From Monosporascus cannonballus (lineage: Eukaryota; Ascomycota; Sordariomycetes; Xylariales), in assembly GCA_004154925.1 (NCBI GenBank), contig QJNS01000082.1:124001-188000 (forward strand): a DNA stretch of 64,000 nt. Direction: 5' to 3'. This document shows positions 23,881-37,353 of this stretch, one piece after another. The notes under the pieces are model-generated. The model was not told the DNA's origin. It ran no database searches and saw only the letters and a list, made by a program, of their open reading frames with translations. Both the position numbers and the translations under genes were made by a program. Numbering within the stretch: position 1 is the first letter of the stretch; each line of letters starts with the position of its first letter.

Positions 23881-24630
23881 ATTCGAAGAAATTCCCCGAC
23901 CCAGAAAAAGCAAAATAGGATAAATCCGATAAGATTTTCGAACTTAAAAGGAATATTTATACTGCGATTTAATATATAAAATTAATTAGTTCATTTTTTA
24001 TAAAGTAAATAATATTAATATTACGGATTAATATGCTGTAATCTTAAAAAACGATCGTAAAAAAAAACCAAGAACGTAAGTGAGCTAGGTTACGTAAGAT
24101 AGATTTACGAAAATGAAGATATTTATCTGAATTTAGTACAAGATATATATTTTTATTATTCCTTATAGTTTAAGTAGTATTAGTTTCTAATAATAATTAG
24201 TTACTTAAAGTACTTTTAATAATTCGTTAATATTAAACGTCATAAGTCTTTTTTTTAAAGTTTAATTTCTGACAATATAACTGTTAATATGAATTATACG
24301 ATTAAAGCTAAAAATTAGTTACTTAGCTTAGTTCTTATATATTGCAAAGTTTTATTTAATAATGTTATTAAATTTTAAGTAATATTGTAATTTATTTAAA
24401 ACAGAGTGTATAAATAATTAGATTTGCGAAACAAATATTTCGTTTAGTTCGAAAAGAACAAGAATAATTTTACCCTTTTTTTTTTAAAGTTATACATAAA
24501 TAATTTTTCTCCCTTGAGGAGACGTGACCGTGTAGACAAATTAGATAAAATGATGGATTGGTACCTCAATTCCTAGTCTTCACTAAACCGATCCCTCTCG
24601 CAGGCGACTTCAGGCTGCCTTGTCCCGCTC
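23881..24630. other. AT-rich spacer
   Basis: Strongly AT-rich, no frame longer than chance, no recognisable element end. It is the left margin of the large RIP-affected block. Confidence 0.5.
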
Positions 24631-24634
24631 ATCC

Positions 24635-25175
24635 ACGTATACGGGTGTCGTGGCATGGTAGTTGAGCTGTCTTGTGATGGTGACTCGAGATGTTGCCGTG
24701 GGACGATCGAGGTTGGAGTTCCTAGCCCCTTTGCTGGCTGACATCTGACACTCCTAGCCGTAAGACTGGCGAGGGCTCGCAAAGTGCCAGCCTTTTATGC
24801 GCACTTAATGTTTATCCTTAAGGTTTACCGCGCGAAGCTTAACATCTCCTGAGTGATATTGTGTGACCCTGCCGAACCGTGGAGCCAGCGGGCATAAGGT
24901 TCATCAGGGTCGAAGCTTGTCGGCAACCACGCATGTGAGCCTCCCAAGCCGACATCAGTCGAGAAATTGCGTGCTTACGAGGCCCCAGCAGAGAGTGAGG
25001 CTCTATGGGACTGAGGTATACAATCTATCCTAGCCGTGAACAAAACCATTGATAAGTCATCGTGTTCGAAGATACTGGGTATAGTATCTATCGTGCAAAT
25101 TATATCGTGTAATGATTTTCTGTGTATTTGGCTCAGCCTGGAAAATACGGCTTGAACCTAGAAGTACCTTGCATA
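24635..25175 (+). repeat. Dispersed or LTR repeat, copy X (little mutated)
   Basis: This GC-balanced segment aligns with 33510-33935 in the same orientation. Matching landmarks include TTTATCCTTAAGGTTTACCG in X against TTTATCCTTAAAATTTACCG in the other copy, and CGGCTTGAACC near the right end of both. Differences are mostly G:A and C:T, and X has about 44 bp missing from the other copy. The two could be LTRs of one short non-autonomous element split by element F, or separate insertions. No coding capacity is evident. Confidence 0.6.
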
Positions 25176-26232
25176 TATAAATAGTTTAAAAATAACAATA
25201 AAGTTATTCCTACAACAAGTTTTATTAAAACAAGTTAAATTATTTAATTAATATTTAATAAATAAATTATAATATACTTAAATTCTTTTAAGCTTGAATT
25301 ACTTTATAACACTTTTATTAAATATTAGTTATTTATTATTTAATATTAAGTTTATTTAAGGTATTTCCTTGTTCGATTAGTAATATATAAGTTAACGAAT
25401 AGCTAGAGGCTAGTGTAAGGTGATCTCCGCCTAGTCGTAAAGTAGATTTCAAAAAGCATATATATTGGGTTACTTTTATTTATTTCCATGAATTGCCAGA
25501 TAGTAGATTTATACTAATAGGTGGGTCGGTAGCTAGTCGGTTACTATCCGCAACCGCACAGAAGCTATATTCTTATAATTATAAAAGTTGGTAAAATTTC
25601 TTTATTTGCGATATGAATATAATAATACATTATTAAAATTTTAATCTATAACGAATAATTGCTTTTTAAACTACAGTAACACAAAACGTTGAAAAGTTGA
25701 AACTGATAAAGGAAATTAACGGCTATATAAAGCGCAATAATTTCGTAATTCGTATAATATTTTTCGAATTTTGTCGAAATCTAATTTTCGTAACTTGTAA
25801 AAAGAAAACCGTTTCAATTTTTGGTACGCGTTTTATTAGTTATTGAAATATTGAATTTATTTTAAATTTAATTTGTTTGTTATTTAACGATTATATTCAA
25901 TTTTAGCTTTTTAATCTGTTCGTAATAAAGTTTTTCGATACGAGGAATTAACGTCAATTTTACTTTTTAAAATAATAAATAACAATAAAAACTTAATTTT
26001 GCAAATTGATAACGTTAAAAAGAATGAATTATTTCTGGTTTTTTCACTACGTTTATTTAAACCTTTTTGCGTTTTTTAAGAATTATAATTATTAAATCGA
26101 ATATTATTAAAATCTTAATTAAAAAACGCGTTTCGTTTATATTATAACTTCAGTTTTTCGATATTATATTTTGCGAGAATAATATAAATAATTCGGATTA
26201 CTCGAAAAATAAATTTAAATTCTCGGATAGAT
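25176..26232. other. AT-rich sequence between repeat X and element F
   Basis: No gene is supported. If X and Y are LTRs this would be internal sequence of that element, but no gag or pol motif is visible. Confidence 0.4.
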
Positions 26233-26616
26233 TAAAACGGCTAGGCTTATTAACTAATTATTAAATCTAAATCGACGAGTTTATACTAGCCAATAAGTTT
26301 TAAGAATTTAAGCAATGGATTAAAATAATTAGTTACGTTTAGTAAGAGTAAAAATAATTATATAACGAAGTTATTATTATAAGTTAGTATTTTTTAAATT
26401 ATAAAAATAACATAAGTATATATTTTATTTTTAGTTTATCCGATTTAAGCGGTTTATTTAAACTATTTAAACCTTTTAAACTTTTGTTTTAATTCAATTA
26501 AATTAACGTATTAAGCTTTTTAAACCATTTAAGCTAGTGAGGTAACCCGATTTATTTAGGTTTTATTTCGGCCTAAAATAACTGTTTTTAAGATTTAAGT
26601 TTATTAAGTTATAATA
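26233..26616 (-). repeat. 3' LTR of element F
   Basis: Left LTR of the minus-strand element; its right edge reads ...GTTATAATA, the complement of the TATTATAAC start seen in other RIP-damaged LTRs of this family. Confidence 0.8.
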
Positions 26617-29600
26617 TACATATTTTTTTACTAATTTTCGTTTTAAAGATTTTAATTTTATTCGTTTTTCATTTCTTTTTTTATTTTTATAGTATTTTAT
26701 CGAATTAAAAAAATTTCGTTCTCGTAAGCGCATTAAGAGCTTAGTTTTAGCAGATCGAATTAATTTTTTAAGATTTATTATGATTAACGAAAACTTTTAT
26801 TTCTATTATTTTTCTAAAAAAAATATTGCACAAAGCGCATTTTAACTTCGACAAATATTTGCGGTACGTTAAATATAATAGTTTTTACAACCTCTTTAAT
26901 CAATTTAGCTTTAAGCATAATAAATTACTTAGTTAAAAAACTCGTTTAAAGCGTAAAGAAAAATAAGTCCGAAAAACCTTCCGTATAACTGTAAATCACT
27001 TAAACGATTTTTAAAAATAACGAAAGTTTTTATAACGTTATAAAATAAAAATGTTTTATCGCGGCATTTAAAGCGTAAAAGCGATAAAAGAATTGAAGCA
27101 ATTAAAAAAAAAGATAGTTAGTAGCTATTGTTACAGCGATTACGTTATCGTAAGTTACGAACCTGTCTGCTTGGCCTAATACCGAGACCATTAATTAATT
27201 TATTATTAATTAAGAGTTGTCGTCGATTTCTCTTAGGGTTATTAATAAAAGCCTTTTAATTAACGTTGTACTTTTTTTTAAAAAAGATTTTACGAATTTT
27301 TAAATATTTTCAAAATCTAGATACTTTTTTATTTAATTAAATATTAAGTAAAATTATTTTCTTTTTGTATATTAAAAACTTTTACCATTTTATATATATT
27401 ATTAATTTTTTATTCTCAATTCGTTTTATACTGTATATATTTTAATTATATCCGTTATTCATTCTAGGAAACGAAGATAGAAAATAGAGTATATTTAAGT
27501 TTTTAATAAAATCTTTAATTCAAAATTATTTTCCAAGTTTTCATAGCTATTTTATAAGGATTAATGTACTTAAAATCGGGTTTTTTATTAAATCGTTTTA
27601 TTTCAATATTTGTAATAATTAAGTATTTTTTTACAAGTTCATTTATTTTAATGCGAGGTTTATTTTAATATTAATAGTGTTATTTTGGGCTTTCCTATAA
27701 ACTTTTGAAGTAAAATTAAAATTTACATTCGTTAAAATGAATGTATTATTATTTTAATAATTAATATTATATATTAAATAAATAACAGATAAGTTTTTAA
27801 CCTACTTATATTATTCGTAATTAATAAACTAGCGAAAGTAAATATTTAATATATAATATATTTATTTAATTAATGTATTTATTTATAATATAAAAACGTT
27901 TAATAACTGATAATTGAAGTCGATTTATATTATAAAGTTTTGTTAAAATTTAAAAATAAATATTATTTATCTATCAAAAATAACCTTATATAATATTTTA
28001 TATATATTAATAATAGTTCTGAAATAAATATATATTATTTGTTCAACGTTTATATATTTTTATTAAGGTAAAAAATAAAAGAATTTTATTTATTTAATTA
28101 GGATTACGAAAATAAAATATATTATAATCGAATTTTGTAATGATTGTGAAACTAATAATAATTGTAATTGTCCGTATAATTTATATTCTTATTTTTTAAT
28201 TTTATTCCAAAATTTTATATTATCGTTATTTCTTTCAAAAATTGTTAATTTAATTTTAGAACAAAAATAAGTAGATTATAATTGTTTTAAAGTTTTATAA
28301 ATTCCTAGATATTTATATAATAAATACTTATATATATTTCGTATTAAATCTTTTTAATACCTTATTGAACTTTGAAACTTATTTTTATTTTTACTTTTTT
28401 ATAAGTTATCATTATATATCTCAATTTTTAAATATATATCTATTAATATTACTCGGATTATCGTAATTTGTTATAAGCAGGAGTATTTTTTAAGGTAATA
28501 TTAAAAATTATGTAATAAATTTTAACTAACTTATTTCAAAATTTAATTATTTATTAAAGGCGTTAGTTTCCCATTTTCTAAACCTTTTTTATAAAAAATA
28601 ACGATCTTAAAAATTCTTTTTTTCTATATATTAGAATTATCGATTTGTATTTTTTTATCGTAATAAATCGGATAAGATTTTAATAATTCGTATATAATTT
28701 ATTTTATTAAAAGCTTTTGTTAAGACAATATTTAAAGTTTCGAAAGGTTATTATAATCATCATAAATTTCTTATTTTGAATATTATAATTAAGTTTGACG
28801 TTTTCGAACTAATATGAAAAAAGAATAAAGTATAATTTATTTTAATAATTCTTTATTTTATTAGTGCCTTTAATACGTACTCTGAAATATTAATTTTTAA
28901 TTTAACAGCATGTATTAAATCGTATAAAATTAATATTAGCTTATGAATAATTATATTTTTAATTTCTGGAAATACTTTCGTTATACATAGTATTTAATAG
29001 AATTTTCTTTTAATAAGGTTAGTTAAAGATATATTAATTTAGTTAAAGTTTCGAATAAACTTTTTAAAATTATTAAACAACTTTAAAATCGTTTATATTT
29101 TTTTAATCGTTATTATAATTTTTACTTTACGATTCTAACGACTTTTTAAGCTTTATTTTAATATATTTTAATGTAATATCATATTTTACATATTGTGTTT
29201 TTTATTAATAAAATCTATTCCTTTTTACGTTAACTAAAATATGGCGTTTTATAAAGCTTACAAAACTTTTTATATATATTTTATATATACCTTTTTATTT
29301 TAAAATAAATAAGAATATTATTAAGATAATATATAACGAAAAGGTTAAAATATCTTCGTAATAAATAATGGATTATTCGTTAAAAGATTATTAATATGTT
29401 CGTAAATTTTATTGGAATACTTTAATATTCGTATAATTCGTATTTTATTTTCAAAGGCATTTTTTATTTACATTCTTTCTTAATTTCGATAAAATTATAA
29501 TTGTTTTATAAATTTAAAATAATAGATTATTTAGTTCCGTAAAATGGACTTTTTATTTCGATAATTAAAAGTAATTATATTTAATCTTCAATTGTAATTT

Positions 29601-32020
29601 TTCTTTTTTTAAGAACGAAAAATATAAGATATTTTATAAGTAATTTAAAAAGTTAAATAGATGTTTTTAATAATTAGTGTTTCAGATATTTCCAAAAATA
29701 TATAATATATTTTCGTTAAAGTTATTAATGGGTTTAAAATTGGTAAATATATTATTTTGAAATTTTCTTTATAATTTTATTCGTTAGATTTTAATATTTG
29801 AATTTCTAGATTTTTTCAAAATAATCATTTTTACGTTTGATGTAATATAATTCCTCTTTAAAGTTTCGTAATTCATTATTATAATATATTAATACGTTTT
29901 AATCTGTATTTGTAAAGTAATAAGGTCGTTTTTTGCTTTTATCGTAGTATTTAAAGCATTTTTTAAATATTTCTTTAATTCCTTTTCAAATTTCGCCATT
30001 TTAGGGCTTTTTTTATCAAGAGCCTTTATTTTTTAACCTTTTTTCGAGTTTATTAAGACGTATTTATATATATTTATTTAATTTATTTAATTATTATAGC
30101 TATCGTTTTTATCAGAGTTTTTAAATTATAAGTTATGTAAATTATTGTCTCGTTTATTATAATTTTTAATTGTATTTAACAATGTATTTATATATTTGTT
30201 ATATTACGCTCTAGTATTTTATATTATTTTTCTACCATTGTTATATAAAAACTCTAATATTTTCTTTAATAATGTCTTTGTTATTTACGTTTACAATATA
30301 TAAGAATTGAAATTATAGACCCGTAATAACCTTTTTATAATGTTTTTCTACGGTACGCTGGATTAAACGTTTTGTTGTTTGGTAATTATATTGGTTATAA
30401 CAGTAAAAATGGTCTTTTTAACGGTATTCTTTTTCTTTTTTTAATTAATTTTATAAAGCTGGCTATTTGTCGATTTTATTCTACGGAGCGATAATTTTTA
30501 AATGGCGATATTACTGTTTATTTGTTTTTATTTTCATTTTGTTTTGTTAAAAAAGTTAAATTCGTTTATATATATATATAATTTATTAATTAGTAGATTT
30601 CTTTTACTTGTTATATATAAAGTATTGTTATTTATTATAGAACATAGCCTATATCTTTTTATATTAATTGAGATTGTAAGGATATACGATTTCTAATTAG
30701 TTTTAACATTTTAATAATTATTTTTATAGGGTTGCTTATTATTTCCTTAACGTTTTTAGGTTAACCTTTTAACCTTTCGAAGTTCTTATCGAAATATTTA
30801 CCGTGATAAGTTATATTGACTTTAGATTGTATTCATAGTTTTACAGTAATTCTTAAATTACGTTTTTTATAGGTTTTTAAAACTAACATGTATTTCTTGT
30901 ATTAAGAGTTTTTTAAGTTGATGATATCGTATTTAACTATATTTTTTCTTGCTGTAGTTATAATATTTTTCTTAATTTTAAGTTTTCTTTGTAGGTAAGT
31001 TTTGGTTTTATAGGTTTTAATAACGTATTATGTAAACTATTATTATTTTAGTTTTTAAATGTATTAATGCTAGTTAAATATTCTAATCGATTACTATGTT
31101 TACTTTTTATATTTTTAATTTTTAAGCGTATTATCCATTATTAATTTTAATTCTTATTCTAATATAATCGGCTAAGTATTTAGGTTAATTTATTTTAAAT
31201 AAACGTTTTAAATTAGTTTTTAAAATTATCGAAAAACTTGATTATTAAAGCTTTTTACTCTTAATGTAATTTTTAAGCTAATTAAATTAAGGTGCTTCTA
31301 TAGATAAAAGTAAATCTGTTTTGTTATAATTGATTGATTTATCTTTTTGTTTTAATTTTTTCGTTTATTATTTTAAACCGTTTTTATAAAGTTTGTTTAA
31401 ATATTTTATAATCGTTATATATTTTTACTACCTTAAAGGTCTATATTTTAAAAATTGATATAAATTATTTCTTTCTTATTAGCTCGAATTAACTAATTAT
31501 AATCCCGGTACATCTTCTAGTTGCAAATTTTGCAGATATAATTTATTGAACAAGGAAAGAATTAAAATATATTCGATATTAAATAAAACATACTTATAAC
31601 TTAGTTAAAACTTTATTTTAAAGTTCTAGTTTCAACGGTTTAAGGATTTTTCGAACTTTTTAGTTAATTTTAATTAAACTATTTTAATTTTTCCGTAAAG
31701 AGTTTCTTAATTTAAAGGTATATATGATATATATATATATATATAACCTTCGGCCTTAAATCTCTTATAAACCGCTTAAAGCAAAGTTGTAAAGTTACTT
31801 TTATTTTTTTTTGAGCTCGGTAATATGCGCGGTTATGGCGTTTATATGTTAAAGAATTCTTTTATATTAAGAGTAAGGTTGGTTCTTTTTTTAGAGTTTA
31901 TTCCGATATTAAAATTATTAAGAACTTAATCTTAAAATTGTTCGAGTTGTTTATTAATAAATATAATATCGAAAATATTGCTTAAAGTTTGACGATATTA
32001 CTAAATAATAGCTTATAACG

Positions 32021-32403
32021 TATAACAGTTAAGTTTATTAACCAATTCTTAAACTTAAATCGATAAGCCTTTATTAATAAAAATATTATAAAAATTTAAA
32101 TTACAAATTGAAATTATTAATTACGTTTCGTAATAATAAACAAAATGATATATAGAAATTACTATTATAAATTAATATTATTTAAATTATAAAATTAATA
32201 AATATATATGTTTTATATTTATTCAATTTAAAGGTTTTAAACCTCTAAACTTTTTAAGCTTTTTCAGTTTTCAGTTTAATTTAACCGGTGTAAAGTGTTA
32301 AGTCTTTTAAGCTTTTTAAGATAGTTACGTAATCCCGACCCACTTAGATCTCGTTTCAGACCAAGGTGATCGTTTCCGAAACTTAAGCCTGTTAGGTCGA
32401 ACA
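32021..32403 (-). repeat. 5' LTR of element F
   Basis: Right LTR, ending GTTAGGTCGAACA. It retains more GC than the left LTR, especially in its outer third (about 32330-32400). Confidence 0.8.
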
Positions 32404-33509
32404 TAAATCCTTTTAATAAAAGATTTTCTGATTTAAACGAATTTTATAAAGATTTTACGGTTTAATAAAATTCGATACTTAGTTAATTTCGACGTATCTA
32501 GTAATGCCCTCAATAAGTAATATATTTGCGATAGTTTTAACATTGTAAAGTCTAACAAAAGGTGTTTGCGCATTTAAGTTAAGGATTTAATCGGTAGACA
32601 ATTTATTTTGGTTCGCGTTAATCTTTGCAAAACTAAAATAATCCGAACTTGAATATTTTTACAGTTATATTATTTATATAACGTTATTAAATAACATTAT
32701 ATTTAAAATTAAATATTGTATAATTACTTTTCGGATTTCGCTTGTCAGTTTGAAAAGCAAAGTTTATTTTTGCTTTTTCTATGACGTTGTAAATTATTAG
32801 TAATATAAGATACACAATTAAAATTGTGTGGTTAAAGCATGTTAAAATTTATTTATTACCTTTGTACTCTCGGTTTGTTTATGTATTACGTTATTATTAT
32901 TACTAATTTAAGAAATGAATTATTTATAAAGTGTTAAATATTTCAAATACATTAGTTTGTAAAGAAAGTAATAGTTTAATAAAGTAAAATTTCTTTCTTA
33001 AAAAGACGTAACCATAATCACAAATTTGAATCAATTAATAAATATGTATTACCTTAATTCCTCTACTTCTTTAAGCTCATCCCATTCGTAGATTGTCTAA
33101 TTCTGTAACTTTTATCGGGGTTTATTTTTCTCCCAATTCTAGAAACCCTTAGCAAACCAGAGCAGCCGGGCAAATAATCGTTTGTATTCCTTCAATTTTT
33201 AACGATTTAAAATATAAATTTCGATATTCGTTAACTTGTTCTCATTATACCTTTTTAAATTTGCTACTACTTTTTCTATAATTATTATATTATTCGACAA
33301 AAGACTTTATAAACGTTAATTATGAATATTGTCGTATATTAAATCGAATCCGAAAATTAAAAATCGAAATTTACTTCCTTGCGATATGTTTTTTAAGTTT
33401 ATAATAACGTTAACGGTTTTAATTCGTCCGGCGATTTTATAAAAGTAAAAAGAATAATTAAGATAATTTCGATAAAGATTTTATCGATACGGACGACCGG
33501 TATCAGATA
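32404..33509. other. AT-rich sequence between element F and repeat Y
   Basis: No gene or motif supported. It would be the continuation of the DNA into which element F inserted. Confidence 0.4.
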
Positions 33510-33935
33510 TCTAGAATTATACGGTATGTTTATTTTAATAATAGTAATTTAAAAAGGTATCGAAAGATAACCGAGCGGTAAAATTAACGAAAGCTTACGA
33601 AATGTTTTATATGTACTTAAGATTTATCCTTAAAATTTACCGCGTAAAGTTTAACATTTTCTAAATTATATTATTTAACTCTGCCGAACTAGCTAATAGG
33701 TATAAAATTTATTAAAGTCGAAATTTATCGATAATTACGTATTAATCGGATTAAAAATAAAGCTTTACAGAATTAAAATATATAATTTATCCTTACTATA
33801 AAACTATCGATTAATTATCGTATTCGAAAATATTAGATATAATATCTATTGTATAAATTATATGGTATATTAATTATGTATATATTTAGCTCAGCTTGAA
33901 AAGCACGGCTTGAACCCATTCGTATCTTGTATAAA
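33510..33935 (+). repeat. Dispersed or LTR repeat, copy Y (RIP-saturated)
   Basis: Heavily mutated homologue of 24635-25175 in the same orientation. Differences are mainly transitions and a block of about 44 bp present only in X. Confidence 0.6.
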
Positions 33936-35963
33936 GTAAAATTAAACTATAAATATAGATAGAATTAGAAATTAAATACAGGTAATAAGAAATTTGCGTT
34001 ATTTTAACGGAATTTAAAAATACGTTAATAAACCTTCAATAACAGTTCAATTTCATATTATAAAAATATTTAATATTTTAGTTATTAGTTTCCTTAACGG
34101 GATCTTTATATATATAAAAATTAAAATAGAATTAAAAAGATATGTGTATAAAAAATCTCAATTTTTACACATCGTCTAGTATTTACTTGAAGTAAAAGAC
34201 TGTTATTTTTCAACCTAAGAAATAAAGAATTTAAGTTATATTATAATTTTCGAATATATTAAATAAGACATAAAAGAAAGATTTCTAATTATAAAAATAA
34301 AAATATTTACTATATCTAAGGACGTATAAGTTTTTAATAAATTCGTTAATTACAATGGCAAGACAAAAATGTAGTAACACTTATATAAGCTACACTAAAA
34401 CTCATTACGTTTAACAATATTTTATAATTCGTAAGAAAATAGAAATATTTTATAATCTATATTAAAACGTAATATATTCAAGAAAATACATTAAATCTAA
34501 AATTTATATTTTAAAATTATATTGTTATAATTTTACGTCCCGTTAAATATATGTAACCGTAATATCTTATATTACAGCTAAAGGTTTATTAGCGAAAGTT
34601 TCGCTTTCAAGTTTAAACATTTTTTAAATATGTTAAATTAAGGTCTTTAAAACAGACTTTATTTTTACTTTAATCTTTTGTTAAATTATTTTCATATTCT
34701 ATTAACGTGATATTTTTACAATTTCTTTTATATATTATAGTATGTTAAATAGAACGAGTTTTGGTATAGCTTGTTAGGAGTTGCCAGACTTTTGTCCAGT
34801 CAGTGTATTACTAACTATTTATTAAGCTTTTAGTAAAGCTGCTTTATTATGAATAAATACTACTAAAAGAAAAGTTACAAGAATTTAAATAGTTTAAATT
34901 TTTTTAAAAAATACTTAAACGAAAACAATTAATAACATATTAATATAAAGTATAAACGTTATTTTATACCTGATCGCATTAAGAAATGATATTTTATATT
35001 GTACATTAAGTGCGGCAATTAATTACTGCGATAAATAAAATATTTATATATTTTTTATTAGTTTTAGTAAACAGAATTACAATAAAGCTTTGCGCTTTCG
35101 GAAACGCTTACAAGTATAAAGTATTTAAATATTAAATATATGTTTAAAACAAATTTTATTAAGATATACCATTTATAAAAACATTATCGGTTCGATTATT
35201 ATTCTAAGGCTTACTGGCCGATAATTGCCGGATAAAAAAACATTTACAAAATTCGAATATATAAAAATTATCTTACGTATTTTATAAGCGAGTTCTACGA
35301 TTTTTGTTATCTTTTAGGAAACTTAATTATAAATAAGCGATTAATTTAAATTAGCGGTGCTGCTTTTTGCTGATTACATCTATAGCTTTTTTTTCAAATA
35401 TACGTATTATATTAAAGCTTATAACGGGCGACCTATTGGTTTTTTTCTAGGCCTTTTATTATAGGTGTTTTTAATAAATATTAATACTATTCCTTTTTAT
35501 GAATTTTTATATTAACTACAACACCTTTTTTTATATAATAAGTATTTGTTTTATTTAAAACGTTTATTTTAAGTATTTAATTACGTAAAGAGACTTATTT
35601 CAAAAAATCGCCTTGTAATACGTCTTATAATACGCCTTGCAACGCCTCGACGCGCTCCGCAACGCGGCTCTCGATACGTCCCGCGATACGCCTTATAACA
35701 TGTTTTATAATACGTTTTCTAACGTATATCTTCGACGTATTAAAGCCGGACACAAACGCTCGCATGTATAGGTTGCGAATTGCGACGGTAATCGATTTTT
35801 TTCGATCGATTTTAATTTTCGCAAATTTATAATAATATTTACATAAATACGTTACAAAGTAATCGGTTGTAAATAGAGAAAAAGGGAAAAAGTGGGAATA
35901 TAACGTTTATAATACATTATAATACACAACTTGCACTTGTTTACAAATTATAAAAGTTATTAA
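33936..35963. other. AT-rich spacer with a degenerate tandem repeat
   Basis: No gene supported. The only structure noted is the short tandem array at 35606-35727. The right end abuts the LTR at 35964. Confidence 0.45.
35606..35727. repeat. Degenerate tandem repeat, 10-12 bp unit
   Basis: About eleven imperfect units related to CGCCTTGCAA and CGYYTTATAATA follow one another (for example CGCCTTGTAATA, CGTCTTATAATA, CGCCTTGCAA, CGCCTCGACG, CGCTCCGCAA). The centre of the array is GC-rich within AT-rich DNA; the outer units look like transition derivatives of the centre. Confidence 0.55.
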
Positions 35964-36383
35964 TGTTATGACCTAGTGGTCTTGGCTTCTAAAAACGGTC
36001 AGAGCCTTGGGGAGACCAAGCTTCGACTGAGCTAAGAGGTCACGTGACTGGCTCAAGGGGCTCAAGAGCTCTGGTTGGCCAAAGGGGCTTGAGCTAGTTA
36101 AACACTGAAAGGGCTTAAGGGGGCTCAAGAGGACTTAACCAGGAGAACGTTGAGCCAAGATGAGCAGCTTGAGCTAGGAATAGGATATATACATTCGTTA
36201 ATTCCGTAGTCTAGATATCACCAGCTTGCAACACTTATTAATATTACAATTTCGTTACCTAAGACGCCCTTGGTATTATAAGATGTGATTAGTTATTTTA
36301 TTGCTTAGAATTTTACGATACTGTTGTTAATATAAACCCGTACGACTTAGGTTTAATAGTTGGTTAATCCAACAGCCGTTATA
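35964..36383 (+). repeat. LTR of element D, weakly mutated
   Basis: Contains a CACGTGAC site followed by many imperfect GGGGCTCAAG units (about 36040-36180), then a TATATAC stretch (36186-36192) and the conserved family 3' end (AATATAAACCCGTACGACTT and GGTTTAATAGTTGGTTAA). Confidence 0.8.
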
Positions 36384-36850
36384 TATTACAAGCTCTTATT
36401 TAATAGTACCGTTAGACTTTGAGCAATATTTATCATTAATATGTCGATTAGCATTTAGGATGTAACTATTTAGCAGCTTTAAAATAAGATTAAGGAGTTC
36501 GAAGAGCAGATCCGATAGCTTACGAGTTACGTTAAAGCTGTGCCCCCTAAACCTATTAATGCCAGCAGAGTAAAGGTTAAAAAACTAGACCCTTATAATG
36601 GACAAGGACCTGTTTAGATTTTTCTTATTTAAGCACGGATTTATTTTCGTTTCTTAGATTTCGTTAAACCTGTAAACCAGATTTTTGTTATAGTAATATG
36701 CTTTAAGGGAAATGCAGTAAATTAATCCGAACTTACTATAAGAAATTTCTTAGAAAATGGGGAAATAAATAAGAAGAAGTCCATTAACGAACTTTTTTTT
36801 ATATATACTAACTTTGAGAAAAAACTTAAAAATAATTGCGATAACCTAGA
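35964..36850 (+). mobile_element. Gypsy element D: 5' LTR and start of gag, truncated
   Basis: The LTR at 35964-36383 starts TGTTATGACC and ends GCCGTTATA. The following 470 bp contain a gag remnant reading ARIYFRFLDFVKPVNQIFVI and IYTNFEKKLKNNCDNLD, which aligns with the gag of copy B. The element is cut at 36851 by the LTR of copy A. No matching target duplication with a 3' partner was found. Confidence 0.75.
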
Positions 36851-37203
36851 TGTGACGGCTAGGCGGTTTAACCGACTATTAAACCTTAGTCGTACGGGTT
36901 TATGTTGGTAGGAGTATTGTGGAAATTTGAGCAATAGATATAGTAACGTGTTACGTTTCGTAATACCAAAAGGTGCCTTAATATCTTATTGCAAACGATT
37001 GATATAAATAAATATTACAAGCTAAAGTTATTCTAAATTATAGAAATAAACGTGGCTATATATTATCTTTTATTAATACTTTCGAGCCTGGCTTTACAGG
37101 CTTTACGATCGATCCTATCGAGCTATTACGTAACTCGACCTATTAGGCTTATTAATTTTCTGTTGCGACCGTTTCCGAGGCCGCAACCCGTTAGGTTATA
37201 ATA
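36851..37203 (-). repeat. Left LTR of copy A
   Basis: Plus-strand edges TGTGACGG and GGTTATAATA correspond to the family's CCGTCACA end and TATTATAACC start. Its U3 core (around 37085-37130) contains imperfect GGCTTTAC units not found in the right LTR. Confidence 0.8.
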
Positions 37204-37353
37204 CGATCTTCCCTTTTCATAATTCTCGTCCCGAATATATTTTTTTTGTAAATCCTTTTCGCTATTATATCGGGTCGTATTAAAAAATCAGTTAATAAGA
37301 AAACTAGAAAACGAAATAATTTGCTTAACCTTATTATTTCTCGTACTGTAAAT

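Larger units (their letters stand above)
26233..32403 (-). mobile_element. Gypsy LTR element F, complete ends, RIP-saturated
   Basis: LTRs at 26233-26616 and 32021-32403 bound a 6,171-bp minus-strand element. Flanking 5-mers are TAGAT (26228-26232) and TAAAT (32404-32408), a target duplication that differs by one G-to-A change. Pol is recognisable only by alignment with copy A (39,240-39,490 matches 28,560-28,800). The reverse-transcriptase catalytic box reads YLNN (29317-29328) instead of YLDD. Stops are everywhere, so no protein can be made. Confidence 0.88.

Noticed and set aside
24573..24782. 69-codon minus-strand frame in repeat X
   Set aside because: Lies within a repeat whose second copy does not keep the frame; no domain.
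25130..25165. B-box-like GGTTCAAGCC on the minus strand near the end of repeat X, conserved in Y
   Set aside because: No A box at a suitable distance and no tRNA fold, so a pol III promoter is not supported.
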